Of a DNA stretch of 64,000 bases, positions 38,685 through 47,365 are shown piece after piece. The DNA is taken from NCBI GenBank assembly GCA_031292015.1, contig JARLHY010000202.1, positions 62,001 to 126,000 of the forward strand, read 5' to 3'. The DNA comes from Negativicutes bacterium. Lineage in GTDB: Bacteria; Bacillota_C; Negativicutes; Sporomusales_B; JARLHX01. Each line of letters begins with the position of its first letter. Position 1 is the first letter of the stretch. The notes beneath the pieces were generated by a model. The model was not told the DNA's origin. It saw only the letters and a list, made by a program, of their open reading frames with translations, and did not search any database. The translations under genes and the position numbers were made by a program.

Positions 38685-39107
38685 ATGAAGCTATCAACCA
38701 AAGGACGTTATGGTGTGGCCGCCATGTATGATCTGGCAATGCATTACGGCCAGGGGCCGATATCGCTGAAAAGCGTGGCTGAACGGCAGGGGATTTCCGA
38801 GCACTATCTGGAACAGCTCATGGGTACCCTGCGAAAGTCCGGTTACGTCAAAAGCGTGCGCGGTGCCCAGGGCGGATACACCCTGACCCGCAGCCCTGCC
38901 CTGATCACTGTGGGTGACATCATCAAAATCATGGAGGGTCCCATCGCTCCGGTAGACTGTCTGCTGACCGAAGGGCCGGACAACGATTATTGCGAGCGGG
39001 CGACCTTCTGCGTTACCAGGGGAGTATGGGCGAAAGTCCGTGACAGCATCAACACGGTGCTGGACTCCATTTCCCTCGCCGATCTCTGCCGGGACGACAA
39101 AGCATAA
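38685..39107 (+). CDS. iscR: Rrf2-family regulator, IscR-like
   Basis: A 140-residue winged-helix protein. It starts MKLSTKGRYGVAAMYDLAMH and has ISEHYLEQLMGTLRKSGYVKS, VRGAQGGYTLTRSP and three cysteines (CLLTEGPDNDYC ... C), the expected Fe-S ligands. It precedes iscS and iscU, so it is presumably the Fe-S-sensing repressor of this operon. A consensus promoter and palindrome lie upstream. It could also act as a CymR-type regulator. Confidence 0.9.
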   Translation: MKLSTKGRYGVAAMYDLAMHYGQGPISLKSVAERQGISEHYLEQLMGTLRKSGYVKSVRGAQGGYTLTRSPALITVGDIIKIMEGPIAPVDCLLTEGPDNDYCERATFCVTRGVWAKVRDSINTVLDSISLADLCRDDKA

Positions 39108-39119
39108 GGAGTGAAGATT

Positions 39120-40325
39120 ATGAAACGCATTTATTTCGACCATTCGGCTACAACCCCGGTCGACAGCGAAGTAGCAGCCTTGACACTGGAGTACATGACC
39201 GGGAAATTCGGCAACGCCTCAAGTATTCACAGCTTTGGCCGGGAAGCCCACAAAGCTGTTGATCAAGCCCGCGAACAGGTCGCCGCGCTGCTTGGGGCCA
39301 CCGCCAACGAGATCTTTTTTACCAGCGGCGGCACTGAGGCCGACAATCTGGCCATTTTGGGAGTTGCCTTCGCGAATCGCAAAAAAGGCAACCATATCAT
39401 TACCTCAGCCATTGAACATCACGCAGTGCTGCATACCTGCGAATACCTGGAAAAGAACGGCTTTCAGGTTACTTATCTTCCGGTGGACGAAGACGGTATT
39501 GTCAGGCTCGAAGACTTAAGAAATGCCATCACCGACAAGACCATCCTGATCAGCATCATGTACGCCAACAACGAAGTCGGTTCGATTCAACCCGTCCGGG
39601 AAATCGGGGCCATAGCCAAAGAAAAGGGCATCTACTTCCACACCGACGCCGTTCAGGCTGTAGGCAACTATCCTATCGACGTGAAACAGGACAATATCGA
39701 CATGCTGTCGTTGTCTGGCCATAAGTTCCACGCCCCCAAAGGTATCGGTGTCCTGTACATCCGCCGGGGCGTCCGCATCCAGGCCATTCAGCACGGCGGC
39801 GGACACGAGCGAAATATGCGGGCCGGAACCGAGAACGTGCCGGGAATCGTCGGTCTGGGCAAAGCCTGCGAGATCGCCCGGCGGGACATGGACAAGAAAG
39901 TCGCATATCTCACCCGCCTGCGGGACAGGATTATCAGCGAGATCAGCGCTAAAATTCCTCACATCAAACTCAACGGCCACCCTACCAAACGCCTGCCAGG
40001 CAACATCAACTTCAGTTTCCTCTATGTTGAAGGGGAATCATTGCTCCTCAATCTCGACCTCAAAGGCATCGCCGCTTCCAGCGGTTCGGCCTGCACTTCC
40101 GGCTCCCTTGATCCTTCCCACGTCCTGCTGGCGATGGGACTCAGCCACGAAGTGGCGCACGGTTCCCTGCGGGTTAGCCTCGGCCGGGACAACACCGAGC
40201 AGGATGTGGAGTACTTCCTCCAGGTGCTGCCGGAGATCATCGACCGTCTGAGGGCAATGTCGCCGCTGTACGGACCAAGTTCGCTGACCCAGGTTTCCAA
40301 CCCCTGCAGCGAGTGTCGCGCGTAA
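39120..40325 (+). CDS. iscS: Cysteine desulfurase
   Basis: A 401-residue PLP enzyme that mobilises sulfur from cysteine. It has IYFDHSATTPVD, FTSGGTEADNLAI, HTDAVQAVGNYPIDV, the PLP lysine in SLSGHKFHAPKGIG and the active cysteine loop SSGSACTSGSLDPSHVL. This makes it the IscS/NifS group. It ends with a Cys motif NPCSECRA. It is followed by iscU and mnmA, so it feeds both Fe-S assembly and tRNA thiolation. ATG 39120 has AAGGAG 8 bases upstream. Confidence 0.96.
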   Translation: MKRIYFDHSATTPVDSEVAALTLEYMTGKFGNASSIHSFGREAHKAVDQAREQVAALLGATANEIFFTSGGTEADNLAILGVAFANRKKGNHIITSAIEHHAVLHTCEYLEKNGFQVTYLPVDEDGIVRLEDLRNAITDKTILISIMYANNEVGSIQPVREIGAIAKEKGIYFHTDAVQAVGNYPIDVKQDNIDMLSLSGHKFHAPKGIGVLYIRRGVRIQAIQHGGGHERNMRAGTENVPGIVGLGKACEIARRDMDKKVAYLTRLRDRIISEISAKIPHIKLNGHPTKRLPGNINFSFLYVEGESLLLNLDLKGIAASSGSACTSGSLDPSHVLLAMGLSHEVAHGSLRVSLGRDNTEQDVEYFLQVLPEIIDRLRAMSPLYGPSSLTQVSNPCSECRA

Positions 40326-40354
40326 ATCTAATTGAATGACGGGAGAGAATATAG

Positions 40355-40729
40355 ATGTATACTGAAAAAGTAATGGACCATTTTACCAATCCGCGCAATG
40401 TCGGCGAGATTACCGATGCCAACGGCGTCGGTGAAGTCGGCAACGCCAAATGTGGCGACATCATGCGCATCTACCTTAAAGTCGACGATAACGATGTTAT
40501 AACCGACGTCAAATTCAAAACCTTTGGCTGTGGCGCCGCTATCGCCACCAGCAGCATGGTAACCGAAATGGTCAAAGGCAAAACGCTGGATGAAGCTCTG
40601 AAAATTTCCAACCAGGCAGTGGCCGAAGCGCTGGACGGCCTGCCGCCGGCGAAGATGCACTGTTCCAACCTGGCGGCGGACGCGCTGCACGAGGCGATTA
40701 AAGACTATATCGCCAAAAGGGGAAAGTGA
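40355..40729 (+). CDS. iscU: Fe-S cluster scaffold IscU/NifU-like
   Basis: A 124-residue scaffold protein. It starts [19 protein letters not shown] and has the three ligands in [21 protein letters not shown] and [11 protein letters not shown]. It lacks the C-terminal NifU domain. It receives sulfur from the preceding desulfurase. It overlaps mnmA by 4 bp. Confidence 0.95.
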   Translation: MYTEKVMDHFTNPRNVGEITDANGVGEVGNAKCGDIMRIYLKVDDNDVITDVKFKTFGCGAAIATSSMVTEMVKGKTLDEALKISNQAVAEALDGLPPAKMHCSNLAADALHEAIKDYIAKRGK

Positions 40730-41829
40730 TTCCGGTGAAGACGGCTAAACCCCGCGTGGTTGTGGCCATGAGCGGAGGGGTGGACAGTTCTTTGACTGCC
40801 GCCCTTCTTGTGCGCCAGGGCTATGACGTTATCGGCGCCACCATGCAGATTTGGGACAGCGACCGGCCTGACAGTCCGGAAGACCTGGGCTGCTGTTCCC
40901 TCACGGCGGTGGACGACGCCCGCCGGGTGGCCGATACCCTCGGCATACCTTACTATGTCCTGAACTTTCGCGAAATGTTCGCCGAGACAGTGGTAAATTA
41001 TTTCATTGCCGAATACAGCGCCGGCCGGACCCCCAACCCGTGCATTGCCTGCAACCGTTACGTCAAATTCGAAGGGCTGCTGAAAAAAGCCCTGGCTCTC
41101 GGGGCCGAATATGTCGCTACCGGTCACTATGCCCGGATTACTTATGATGAAGAGCGGCGAAGATATCTGCTGCTCAAGGGGATCGACGCCGCGAAGGACC
41201 AGTCCTACGCCTTATATCATCTCAACCAGCATACTCTGCAGCATTTCCTGATGCCGCTGGGGGACTACACCAAAGTCGAGACCCGCCGGCTGGCCGCAGA
41301 ATTCGGCCTGTCCGTGGCCGACAAACCCGACAGCCAGGAAATCTGCTTCGTTCCTGACGATGACTACAAAGCCTTTCTTCAGGAAAAGGCCCCCGCCAGT
41401 CTCATTCCGGGAGAGATCGTCGATACCCGCGGCCGTGTCCTCGGCCGTCACCGCGGCCTGCCGCTCTACACCGTGGGTCAGCGCAAAGGGCTGGGCCTGG
41501 CTGCCGGCACGCCGCTCTACGTCGTAGCCCTGGACAGCGTACACAACCGGCTGATTGTCGGCGGCGCCCAGGACGTATTCGGCAGCGGGCTCATCGCCGA
41601 GGATCTGAATTTTATTGCCATGGACGAGCTGGCCGGACCTATCACGGCGGCAGCCAAAATCCGTTACAGCGCGCGCACGGCCGAGGCCCTCATCACCCCG
41701 CTGGGGAACGGCCGGGTCCGGGTGAATTTCTCCCAGCCTCAGCGGGCCATTACCCCCGGTCAGTCTGTCGTGTTCTACGACGGTGACATCGTATTGGGCG
41801 GCGGTCTGATCGCCGAAGTGACAGAATAA
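40726..41829 (+). CDS. mnmA: tRNA-uridine 2-sulfurtransferase MnmA
   Basis: A 367-residue enzyme making s2U34 in tRNA. The PP-loop is [15 protein letters not shown]. Catalytic cysteines are in [12 protein letters not shown] and [13 protein letters not shown], with the ATP/tRNA region GHYARI. The C-terminal beta domain has [17 protein letters not shown]. The GTG at 40726 overlaps the iscU stop. Its place after iscS fits use of IscS as sulfur donor. Confidence 0.96.
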   Translation: MIPVKTAKPRVVVAMSGGVDSSLTAALLVRQGYDVIGATMQIWDSDRPDSPEDLGCCSLTAVDDARRVADTLGIPYYVLNFREMFAETVVNYFIAEYSAGRTPNPCIACNRYVKFEGLLKKALALGAEYVATGHYARITYDEERRRYLLLKGIDAAKDQSYALYHLNQHTLQHFLMPLGDYTKVETRRLAAEFGLSVADKPDSQEICFVPDDDYKAFLQEKAPASLIPGEIVDTRGRVLGRHRGLPLYTVGQRKGLGLAAGTPLYVVALDSVHNRLIVGGAQDVFGSGLIAEDLNFIAMDELAGPITAAAKIRYSARTAEALITPLGNGRVRVNFSQPQRAITPGQSVVFYDGDIVLGGGLIAEVTE

Positions 41830-41869
41830 ACCGCGAGCCTTAAGGCAGACGCGGACACCAGCGGTTTGG

Positions 41870-41894
41870 CGCGGCAAATTTTGCCGCGTTTTTT
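41870..41894 (+). terminator. Terminator of the isc-mnmA operon
   Basis: CGCGGCAA / TTGCCGCG with a 3-base loop followed by TTTTTTATT. Confidence 0.88.
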
Positions 41895-42002
41895 ATTATT
41901 CATGAGGAACAGAAAATAATCGCAGATCATACCGCCAAACGGGAAATAAATTGCGCCGTATCAGGCAATAATACAAATACCATCTGTTTGGAGGCCCGTA
42001 CG

Positions 42003-42521
42003 GTGAAATTGCTAGATATTCTTGGGCTGCCAGTACTGGAAACAGAAAGCGGCACACAGATCGGTGAAGTGCAGGAAGCGGTCCTGAATCTGGCTAAGGC
42101 CAGTGTCTGCGGACTGGCTGTGTCCGGTCCCACCTGGTTCAGCCAGGAACGCGGCATTCTCTTTTTGGATCTGTCGGGCATCGGCCGTGATGCGGTCATC
42201 GTCGGGTCGGCTGCGGTAGTGCAGGACTTCGCCGTCTTTGCTGACAAGCCAGATATTCACCGCTTCCGCGATATCCGCGACAAACAGATTTATACCGAGA
42301 CTGGTCTGTGCCTCGGAACGCTGGTGGATATCTTCTTCGATCAGCTGACAGGCGAAATCAGATTTTACGAAGTTTCGGACGGCTTTGTCACCGACTTTCT
42401 TCACGGCCGTATGGTCATGCCTCTGCCCCAGGCCCAGGTGATTCAGGGGGAGCGGCTGATTGTCCCGGAAGTGATGGCAAAGCTGCTTTCCGACTCAAAT
42501 CAAGAACCGGGTGGTGCGTAG
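42003..42521 (+). CDS. PRC-barrel domain protein
   Basis: A 172-residue soluble protein with two PRC-barrel-like repeats. The first has LLDILGLPVLETESGTQIGEV and the second IRDKQIYTETGLCLGTLVDI, each followed by beta-rich sequence. Such proteins bind RNA, protein or membrane partners; the role here is unknown. GTG 42003 follows the SD GGAGG by 7 bases. It heads a compact group of three small genes. Confidence 0.8.
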   Translation: MKLLDILGLPVLETESGTQIGEVQEAVLNLAKASVCGLAVSGPTWFSQERGILFLDLSGIGRDAVIVGSAAVVQDFAVFADKPDIHRFRDIRDKQIYTETGLCLGTLVDIFFDQLTGEIRFYEVSDGFVTDFLHGRMVMPLPQAQVIQGERLIVPEVMAKLLSDSNQEPGGA

Positions 42522-42524
42522 TCG

Positions 42525-42707
42525 ATGGTAACTTGTCCCGTCTGCAACAAGCGGGGGATAGGCAGAGTGGGCAGCGACCAGTATTACTGCTGGGAGTGCT
42601 GTGTCGAGTTTACCCGGCGGGGTGAAAACGTGAAAATATTCAATGTCGAGTCTGATGGTAGTCTGACCTCGTATGTCGATCCAAACCTACAACTTCAGGA
42701 GGGGTGA
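42525..42707 (+). CDS. Small zinc-ribbon protein
   Basis: A 60-residue protein with two CxxC knuckles, TCPVCNKRG and YYCWECCVEF, spaced as in zinc ribbons. A short C-terminal beta-rich tail follows. It begins 3 bp after the PRC-barrel gene and probably binds one zinc. No function is assigned. Confidence 0.75.
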   Translation: MVTCPVCNKRGIGRVGSDQYYCWECCVEFTRRGENVKIFNVESDGSLTSYVDPNLQLQEG

Positions 42708-42711
42708 TGTG

Positions 42712-42909
42712 ATGAGCAGTCGATTTTGGCAGGGCTTGATCTGGGGTGGAGTTTTGGGAACAATGATAGGGGCTATCATGCGCCCGATGATGCATCCGCA
42801 GAAAAAACCGCTGGTGGAACGCAGTACCGACGCAATCAGGCACACGACCCGGGACTTGATGAAGGAGGCCCGTCGGGCCCGCAAGCGGATCATGAAAAAA
42901 CTGGATTAA
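42712..42909 (+). CDS. Small YtxH-like membrane protein
   Basis: A 65-residue protein with an N-terminal hydrophobic, glycine-rich segment (GLIWGGVLGTMIGAIMRPMM) and a basic helical tail (DLMKEARRARKRIMKKLD), the YtxH layout. ATG 42712 has AGGAGGGG upstream; a GTG directly precedes it. It is the last gene of the trio before a terminator. Confidence 0.65.
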   Translation: MSSRFWQGLIWGGVLGTMIGAIMRPMMHPQKKPLVERSTDAIRHTTRDLMKEARRARKRIMKKLD

Positions 42910-42951
42910 CTTAAAGCTATATGAGCTAAGTCAAGTTTTCTTAAAAATCTG

Positions 42952-42977
42952 AGGAGACCGAAGGGTCTTCTTTTTTT
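42952..42977 (+). terminator. Terminator of the PRC-barrel trio
   Basis: AGGAGACC / GGTCTTCT (one G-T) with a GAAG loop and a run of T residues. Confidence 0.85.
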
Positions 42978-42994
42978 GAGGTGGGGTGGCCTCC

Positions 42995-44020
42995 TTGGTA
43001 TTAAACCGGCCTGCAGCTAGAATCGCTGTCCTTATCGCGGCCGCGGCGCTGGCTTTATACTTTCTCTGGCTGGTACGCGGCGGACTGTATCCTTTCATCA
43101 TCGCCTTCTTCCTGGCTTATCTGCTCAATCCGACCGTCAGTTGGCTGGAAGGGCGGGGCTTTCCCCGCACCTGGGCCATTATCTCGGTCTATATCGCGTT
43201 ATTTTCGGTGGTCATTCTGGCCGGCGGCCGCCTGATTCCCCTCGTCCTGCGTGAACTGGAGAATTTCGGGCGGGATCTGCCGCTGATGACTGCCAAACTG
43301 GAAGAGCTTCTGCAGGTCTTTCAGGCGAAGTATCAGAACTCGGCCCTGCCGATATCCCTCCGGTCGGCCATCGACAACGGGCTGGTGACGCTGCAGGGAG
43401 ACGCCCAGGGGTTCGTCGCCGCCGTGGTTGCCGCCATCCTCGAACTGCTGTCCCATTTTATCGGTCTGGTAATAAGCCCGATTCTGGCCTTCTATCTGCT
43501 GCACGACTGGCACGAAATCGGCGCCGATCTGCTCAGGATCGTGCCGGGGCACTGGCGGCACGCAATTGGCCATCTGCTGCGGGACCTTGACAAAGTAATG
43601 GCCGGTGTGATTCGCGGGCAGCTTACCATCGCAGTTATTGTCGGGGTGTTGGTATCCGGCGGGCTGTATATTCTCGACGTCCGCTACGCCCTCATCATCG
43701 GCATTCTCGCCGGGATGCTGGACGTCATCCCTTATTTTGGCGCCTTCATCGGCGCGACTCCCGCGGTGACTGTCGCCCTGCTGGAGTCTCCCTGGCTGGC
43801 GCTGAAGGTAGCCGGACTCTTTTTCTTTGTTCACCAGCTGGAAGGCACCATCATCGGCCCCAAAATCCTTGGTGAGAATGTCGGCCTTCATCCCCTGACC
43901 GTCATATTCTTCCTGTTCGTTGGCGAAGAACTGGGCGGACTGCCGGGGATGCTGCTGGGGGTGCCGCTGGCGGCGGTGGCCAAAGTGCTGCTCCGGCATC
44001 TGGTGAAAGCCTTGATCTAG
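42995..44020 (+). CDS. AI-2E family transporter (second of two)
   Basis: About 341 residues with the same layout as the gene at 21509: N-terminal spans (LYFLWLVRGGLYPFIIAFFL), a central soluble region, then PILAFYLLHDWHEIG, GMLDVIPYFGAFIGATPA and HQLEGTIIGPKILG. Substrate unknown. TTG 42995 fits the SD-like GGGGTGG better than GTG 42986. In many Firmicutes this gene lies just upstream of alaS, as here. Confidence 0.9.
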   Translation: MVLNRPAARIAVLIAAAALALYFLWLVRGGLYPFIIAFFLAYLLNPTVSWLEGRGFPRTWAIISVYIALFSVVILAGGRLIPLVLRELENFGRDLPLMTAKLEELLQVFQAKYQNSALPISLRSAIDNGLVTLQGDAQGFVAAVVAAILELLSHFIGLVISPILAFYLLHDWHEIGADLLRIVPGHWRHAIGHLLRDLDKVMAGVIRGQLTIAVIVGVLVSGGLYILDVRYALIIGILAGMLDVIPYFGAFIGATPAVTVALLESPWLALKVAGLFFFVHQLEGTIIGPKILGENVGLHPLTVIFFLFVGEELGGLPGMLLGVPLAAVAKVLLRHLVKALI

Positions 44021-44044
44021 GCGGCTTGGTGAAGTGTCCAGTCA

Positions 44045-44074
44045 TTGACAAGAATGCATAAATTAGAGTATAAT
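44045..44074 (+). promoter_or_regulatory. Sigma-A promoter for alaS
   Basis: Perfect TTGACA (44045-44050), 18-bp spacer, perfect TATAAT (44069-44074), 42 bp before the start codon. There is no room for a T-box leader. Confidence 0.88.
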
Positions 44075-44115
44075 TCCAGAAGAATGTGTGCCTGAGACAA
44101 TGGAGGATGATAAGA

Positions 44116-46725
44116 TTGACCGGAAATGAACTGCGCCAGAAATACCTGCAGTTTTTCGCCAGCAAAGACCATCTGGTACTGCCTAGCTATCCACTGGTTC
44201 CTGAAAATGACCCGACCTTGCTCCTCATCGGCGCCGGCATGGCTCCGTTCAAGCCTTTTTTCACCGGCAAGATGAAGCCGCCGCACCTGCGGATCGCCAC
44301 AAGCCAAAAATGCGTCCGAACCGGGGACATCGAAAATGTCGGACGGACCGCCAGGCATCATACTTTTTTTGAAATGCTGGGTAACTTCTCTTTTGGCGAT
44401 TACTTCAAGAAAGAAGCCATCGCCTGGGCCTGGGAGTTTATCACCGTGCATCTCGGCCTGCCGGCGGACAAGCTCTGGGTCTCGATCTACACCGACGATG
44501 ACGAGGCTTTCGCCATCTGGAACCAGGACATCAAGGTTCCCGCCGAACGCATTATCCGGATGGAGGACAACTTTTGGGAAATCGGTCCCGGACCGTGCGG
44601 ACCGTGCTCGGAGATCTACGTCGACCTTGGTGAAGAGCGTGGCTGCGGCAAACCTGAATGCGCCGTCGGCTGCGACTGCGACCGGTACCTTGAGATATGG
44701 AATCTGGTATTCACCCAGTTTGACCGAGACGAAGCAGGCAACTATACTCCCCTTGCCAAGAAGAACATCGATACCGGCGCGGGGCTGGAACGAATCGCTT
44801 CGGTGCTGCAGAATAAAAGATCCAACTTTGAAACCGACCTGTTATTTCCAATCATCGAGCATACCTGCGCCATCGCCGGCGTCCGTTACGGCGAGTCAGC
44901 CAAAACCGACGTGTCACTCAAAGTCATTGCCGACCATGCCCGCAGCATGACTGTGATGATTGGCGACGGGATTCTGCCTTCCAACGAAGGGCGCGGTTAT
45001 GTCCTGCGCCGGATTCTCCGCCGGGCGGTCCGCCATGGCCGGCTCATGGGGCTGGAAAAGCCTTTTCTGGCCGATATCGTCGACGTGGTGGCCACGCTAT
45101 TTGCTCAGCCTTACCCGGAAATCGGCGACAAGCGGGCCTATATCAAGAAAGTCATCCTGCTGGAGGAAGAACGCTTCAACGCCACCCTGCTGCAGGGCAT
45201 GGACCTCTTAAACAAACATGTACAGGATATCAAGGACGCCGGTCAGAACCTCCTTGACGGTGCAACCGCCTTCAAACTTTACGATACCTTCGGCTTCCCC
45301 TGGGAACTGACCCTGGAAATTCTCCAGGAACAGGGACTGGAGGCCGACAAGGCAGCCTTCGACGCGGCGATGCTCCAGCAGCGCGAGCGGGCCAGGGCCG
45401 CCCGTCAGGACAGCGAGGAAAAACAAGTCCTGCCTGACCTGTCCGGATTGGTCAGCGACCTCAAATACGACGAGTCCGCCGACCATGGTAAAATCGTGCT
45501 GCTCCTGAAAGACGGACAGGTGGTCGAAACAGCCGTCGACGGCGACGAGGTCGCGGTAATCCTCAGTGTAACACCGTTCTACGCCGAAGGCGGCGGGCAG
45601 ATCGGCGACACCGGAGCGATCGTCGGCCAGATTGGCAGGTTGGTTGTTAGCAACACCAAGAAACTGCCTGACGGAACCATCTATCATATCGGCCAGGTGA
45701 CCGAAGGAGCCCTTAAACCCGGTGAGCAGGTGGAACTGGCAGTTGATCTGCCCCGCCGCGTCGCCACCGCCCGCAACCACACCGCCACCCATCTGTTGCA
45801 CGCCGCTCTGAAGCAAGTGCTGGGCGGGCATGTAAATCAGGCCGGATCCCAGGTTGGACCTGAGCGGCTGCGGTTCGATTTTTCCCATTTCGCTCCGGTG
45901 AGCGATGCGGAACTGGTCGAGGTGGAAGCCGTTGTCAACAAGGCGATCCTCGCCAGCATACCTATCGCGATCATCAACACAAACCAGGACACGGCCAAAG
46001 CCATGGGAGCCATGGCGCTGTTCGGTGAAAAATACGGCGACAAAGTCCGCGTGGTCGTGGCCGGTGACTTCAGTAAGGAACTGTGCGGCGGCAGCCATGT
46101 CGGCAATACCGCCGAAATCGGTTTGTTCAAAATTGCCGCCGAGTCGGGAATAGGCGCCGGCCTCAGGCGGATCGAGGCCTTTACTGGCACCGGGGCGCTG
46201 GATTATATCAACAGCCGGGAAAGAATTCTGACGATAGCTGCCGCCCAGCTCAAAACGCGACCGGAAGACCTGCTCGCCAGGTTGGAAGCCCTGGCTGTCG
46301 AACTGCGGGACACCGAGCAGCAGTTGGCTGGCGCCAACGCCAAGCTGGCCAAGTTCGCGGTCCAGGATCTCCTGGCCGCAAGCCAGACCGTGGGCGAGGT
46401 TCAGCTCATCGGCGGCGAGGTTGCCGCAGCCGACATGGAAGACCTCCGCAGCATCGCCGACATGGTGCGGGACCGCTTAAGCTGCGGGCTCGTCGTGCTG
46501 GCGGCTACGGCAGGCGACAAAGTCAACTTTGTGGCTATGGCGACCGCGAGTGCGGTGGCCAAGGGGATTCACGCCGGCAACATCGTCAAGGCGGCCGCAA
46601 CAGTGGCCGGTGGCGGCGGCGGCGGCCGCCCGGATATGGCTCAGGCCGGCGGAAAAGTTCCGGCGAAAACCGCCGAAGCTCTGAAGAAGGCGCTGGAGAC
46701 AGCCAAAAGCCAAATCAAGCAGTAA
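44116..46725 (+). CDS. alaS: Alanyl-tRNA synthetase
   Basis: An 869-residue class IIc synthetase. The catalytic domain starts LTGNELRQKYLQFFASKDH and contains DPTLLLIGAGMAPFKPFF. TARHHTFFEMLGNFSFGDYF and GAGLERIASVLQ follow. The editing domain has the zinc/hydrolysis motif RNHTATHLLHAAL and CGGSHVGNTAEIG, so editing looks intact. The C-Ala domain ends in a GGGGGGRPDMAQAGG loop. TTG 44116 is chosen because GGAGGA lies 8 bases upstream; ATG 44107 abuts the SD. Confidence 0.96.
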   Translation: MTGNELRQKYLQFFASKDHLVLPSYPLVPENDPTLLLIGAGMAPFKPFFTGKMKPPHLRIATSQKCVRTGDIENVGRTARHHTFFEMLGNFSFGDYFKKEAIAWAWEFITVHLGLPADKLWVSIYTDDDEAFAIWNQDIKVPAERIIRMEDNFWEIGPGPCGPCSEIYVDLGEERGCGKPECAVGCDCDRYLEIWNLVFTQFDRDEAGNYTPLAKKNIDTGAGLERIASVLQNKRSNFETDLLFPIIEHTCAIAGVRYGESAKTDVSLKVIADHARSMTVMIGDGILPSNEGRGYVLRRILRRAVRHGRLMGLEKPFLADIVDVVATLFAQPYPEIGDKRAYIKKVILLEEERFNATLLQGMDLLNKHVQDIKDAGQNLLDGATAFKLYDTFGFPWELTLEILQEQGLEADKAAFDAAMLQQRERARAARQDSEEKQVLPDLSGLVSDLKYDESADHGKIVLLLKDGQVVETAVDGDEVAVILSVTPFYAEGGGQIGDTGAIVGQIGRLVVSNTKKLPDGTIYHIGQVTEGALKPGEQVELAVDLPRRVATARNHTATHLLHAALKQVLGGHVNQAGSQVGPERLRFDFSHFAPVSDAELVEVEAVVNKAILASIPIAIINTNQDTAKAMGAMALFGEKYGDKVRVVVAGDFSKELCGGSHVGNTAEIGLFKIAAESGIGAGLRRIEAFTGTGALDYINSRERILTIAAAQLKTRPEDLLARLEALAVELRDTEQQLAGANAKLAKFAVQDLLAASQTVGEVQLIGGEVAAADMEDLRSIADMVRDRLSCGLVVLAATAGDKVNFVAMATASAVAKGIHAGNIVKAAATVAGGGGGGRPDMAQAGGKVPAKTAEALKKALETAKSQIKQ

Positions 46726-46746
46726 TAAGCTGAGAAACCTATTTTA

Positions 46747-46981
46747 CAGGACGTTCAGAAACCCCCAGATGCACGACGGCCCTACGAACCGCAGCACCGT
46801 TTCCTCCGAGACACGTTTGTACAGGACGGTATGCACTGGGTGATTTAACAGCATCGCGCGTACCGGGAAGTGCGCTAGCAATGGGTTTGTTGGGCCAAGT
46901 GCGTAGCTCTTACGCTTTAGCGTCTAGAGATACGGCCTACCTTTTACGGGTGCAAAGCAGATGGGGGTTGCAGAGCGGCCT
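46747..46981 (+). repeat. Structured intergenic element, copy 2 (235 bp)
   Basis: It shares with copy 1 the exact blocks CCCCCAGATGCACGACGG (46762-46779), CGCTAGCAATGGGTTT (46873-46888) and CAAAGCAGATGGGGG (46953-46967). Stems are retained with changes on both sides: AACCCCCA/TGGGGGTT, and GGCCCTACGAACC with GGGTTTGTTGGGCC. Extra length comes from two insertions at loop positions (about 46795-46850 and 46897-46950), which can fold into their own hairpins. It fills most of the 385-bp gap between alaS and ireB. Confidence 0.75.
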
Positions 46982-46984
46982 CAC

Positions 46985-47008
46985 GGCGGGGTGATCCCCG
47001 CCTTGTTT
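46985..47008 (+). terminator. Terminator after alaS and the element
   Basis: GGCGGGG / CCCCGCC with a TGAT loop and TTGTTT tail. Confidence 0.75.
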
Positions 47009-47110
47009 CGTAATCGCCGATTATATTTTTGTGCGACACAGGAAAAACATAGCCGGGGTAGAATATAATGGTAAGGCAGAGGAGATAATATCACGAGAGG
47101 AGGGGGTCCT

Positions 47111-47365
47111 ATGGCCAATCCAAACGAACAGACGATGATGTTTCGGGTTGAAAGCGAAGAGAGCGACGCTGCGGTTATTATCAGCTCGGTCTACGAAGCC
47201 CTGAAGGAAAAAGGATACAACCCGATCAATCAGCTTGTTGGTTACCTTTTGTCCGGTGACCCTACTTACATCACCAGTTATAAAAACGCCAGGACACTGA
47301 TCCGAAAGCTCGAACGGGACGATCTGCTGGAAGAACTGGTCAAGGCGTACCTGAAAGACAAGTAG
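47111..47365 (+). CDS. ireB: IreB family regulatory phosphoprotein
   Basis: An 84-residue protein of the YrzL/DUF965 family. It contains [20 protein letters not shown] and [20 protein letters not shown]. In enterococci IreB is a substrate of the Ser/Thr kinase IreK and affects cephalosporin resistance; the N-terminal Thr/Ser residues are candidate phosphosites. The alaS-ireB-ruvX-DUF1292 order is standard in Firmicutes. A TATAAT at 47064-47069 may be its -10; no good -35 is seen. Confidence 0.93.
   Translation: MANPNEQTMMFRVESEESDAAVIISSVYEALKEKGYNPINQLVGYLLSGDPTYITSYKNARTLIRKLERDDLLEELVKAYLKDK

Noticed and set aside
44021..44115. T-box leader for alaS
   Set aside because: The gap is 95 bp, with a consensus promoter ending 41 bp before the start codon; there is no specifier or antiterminator.
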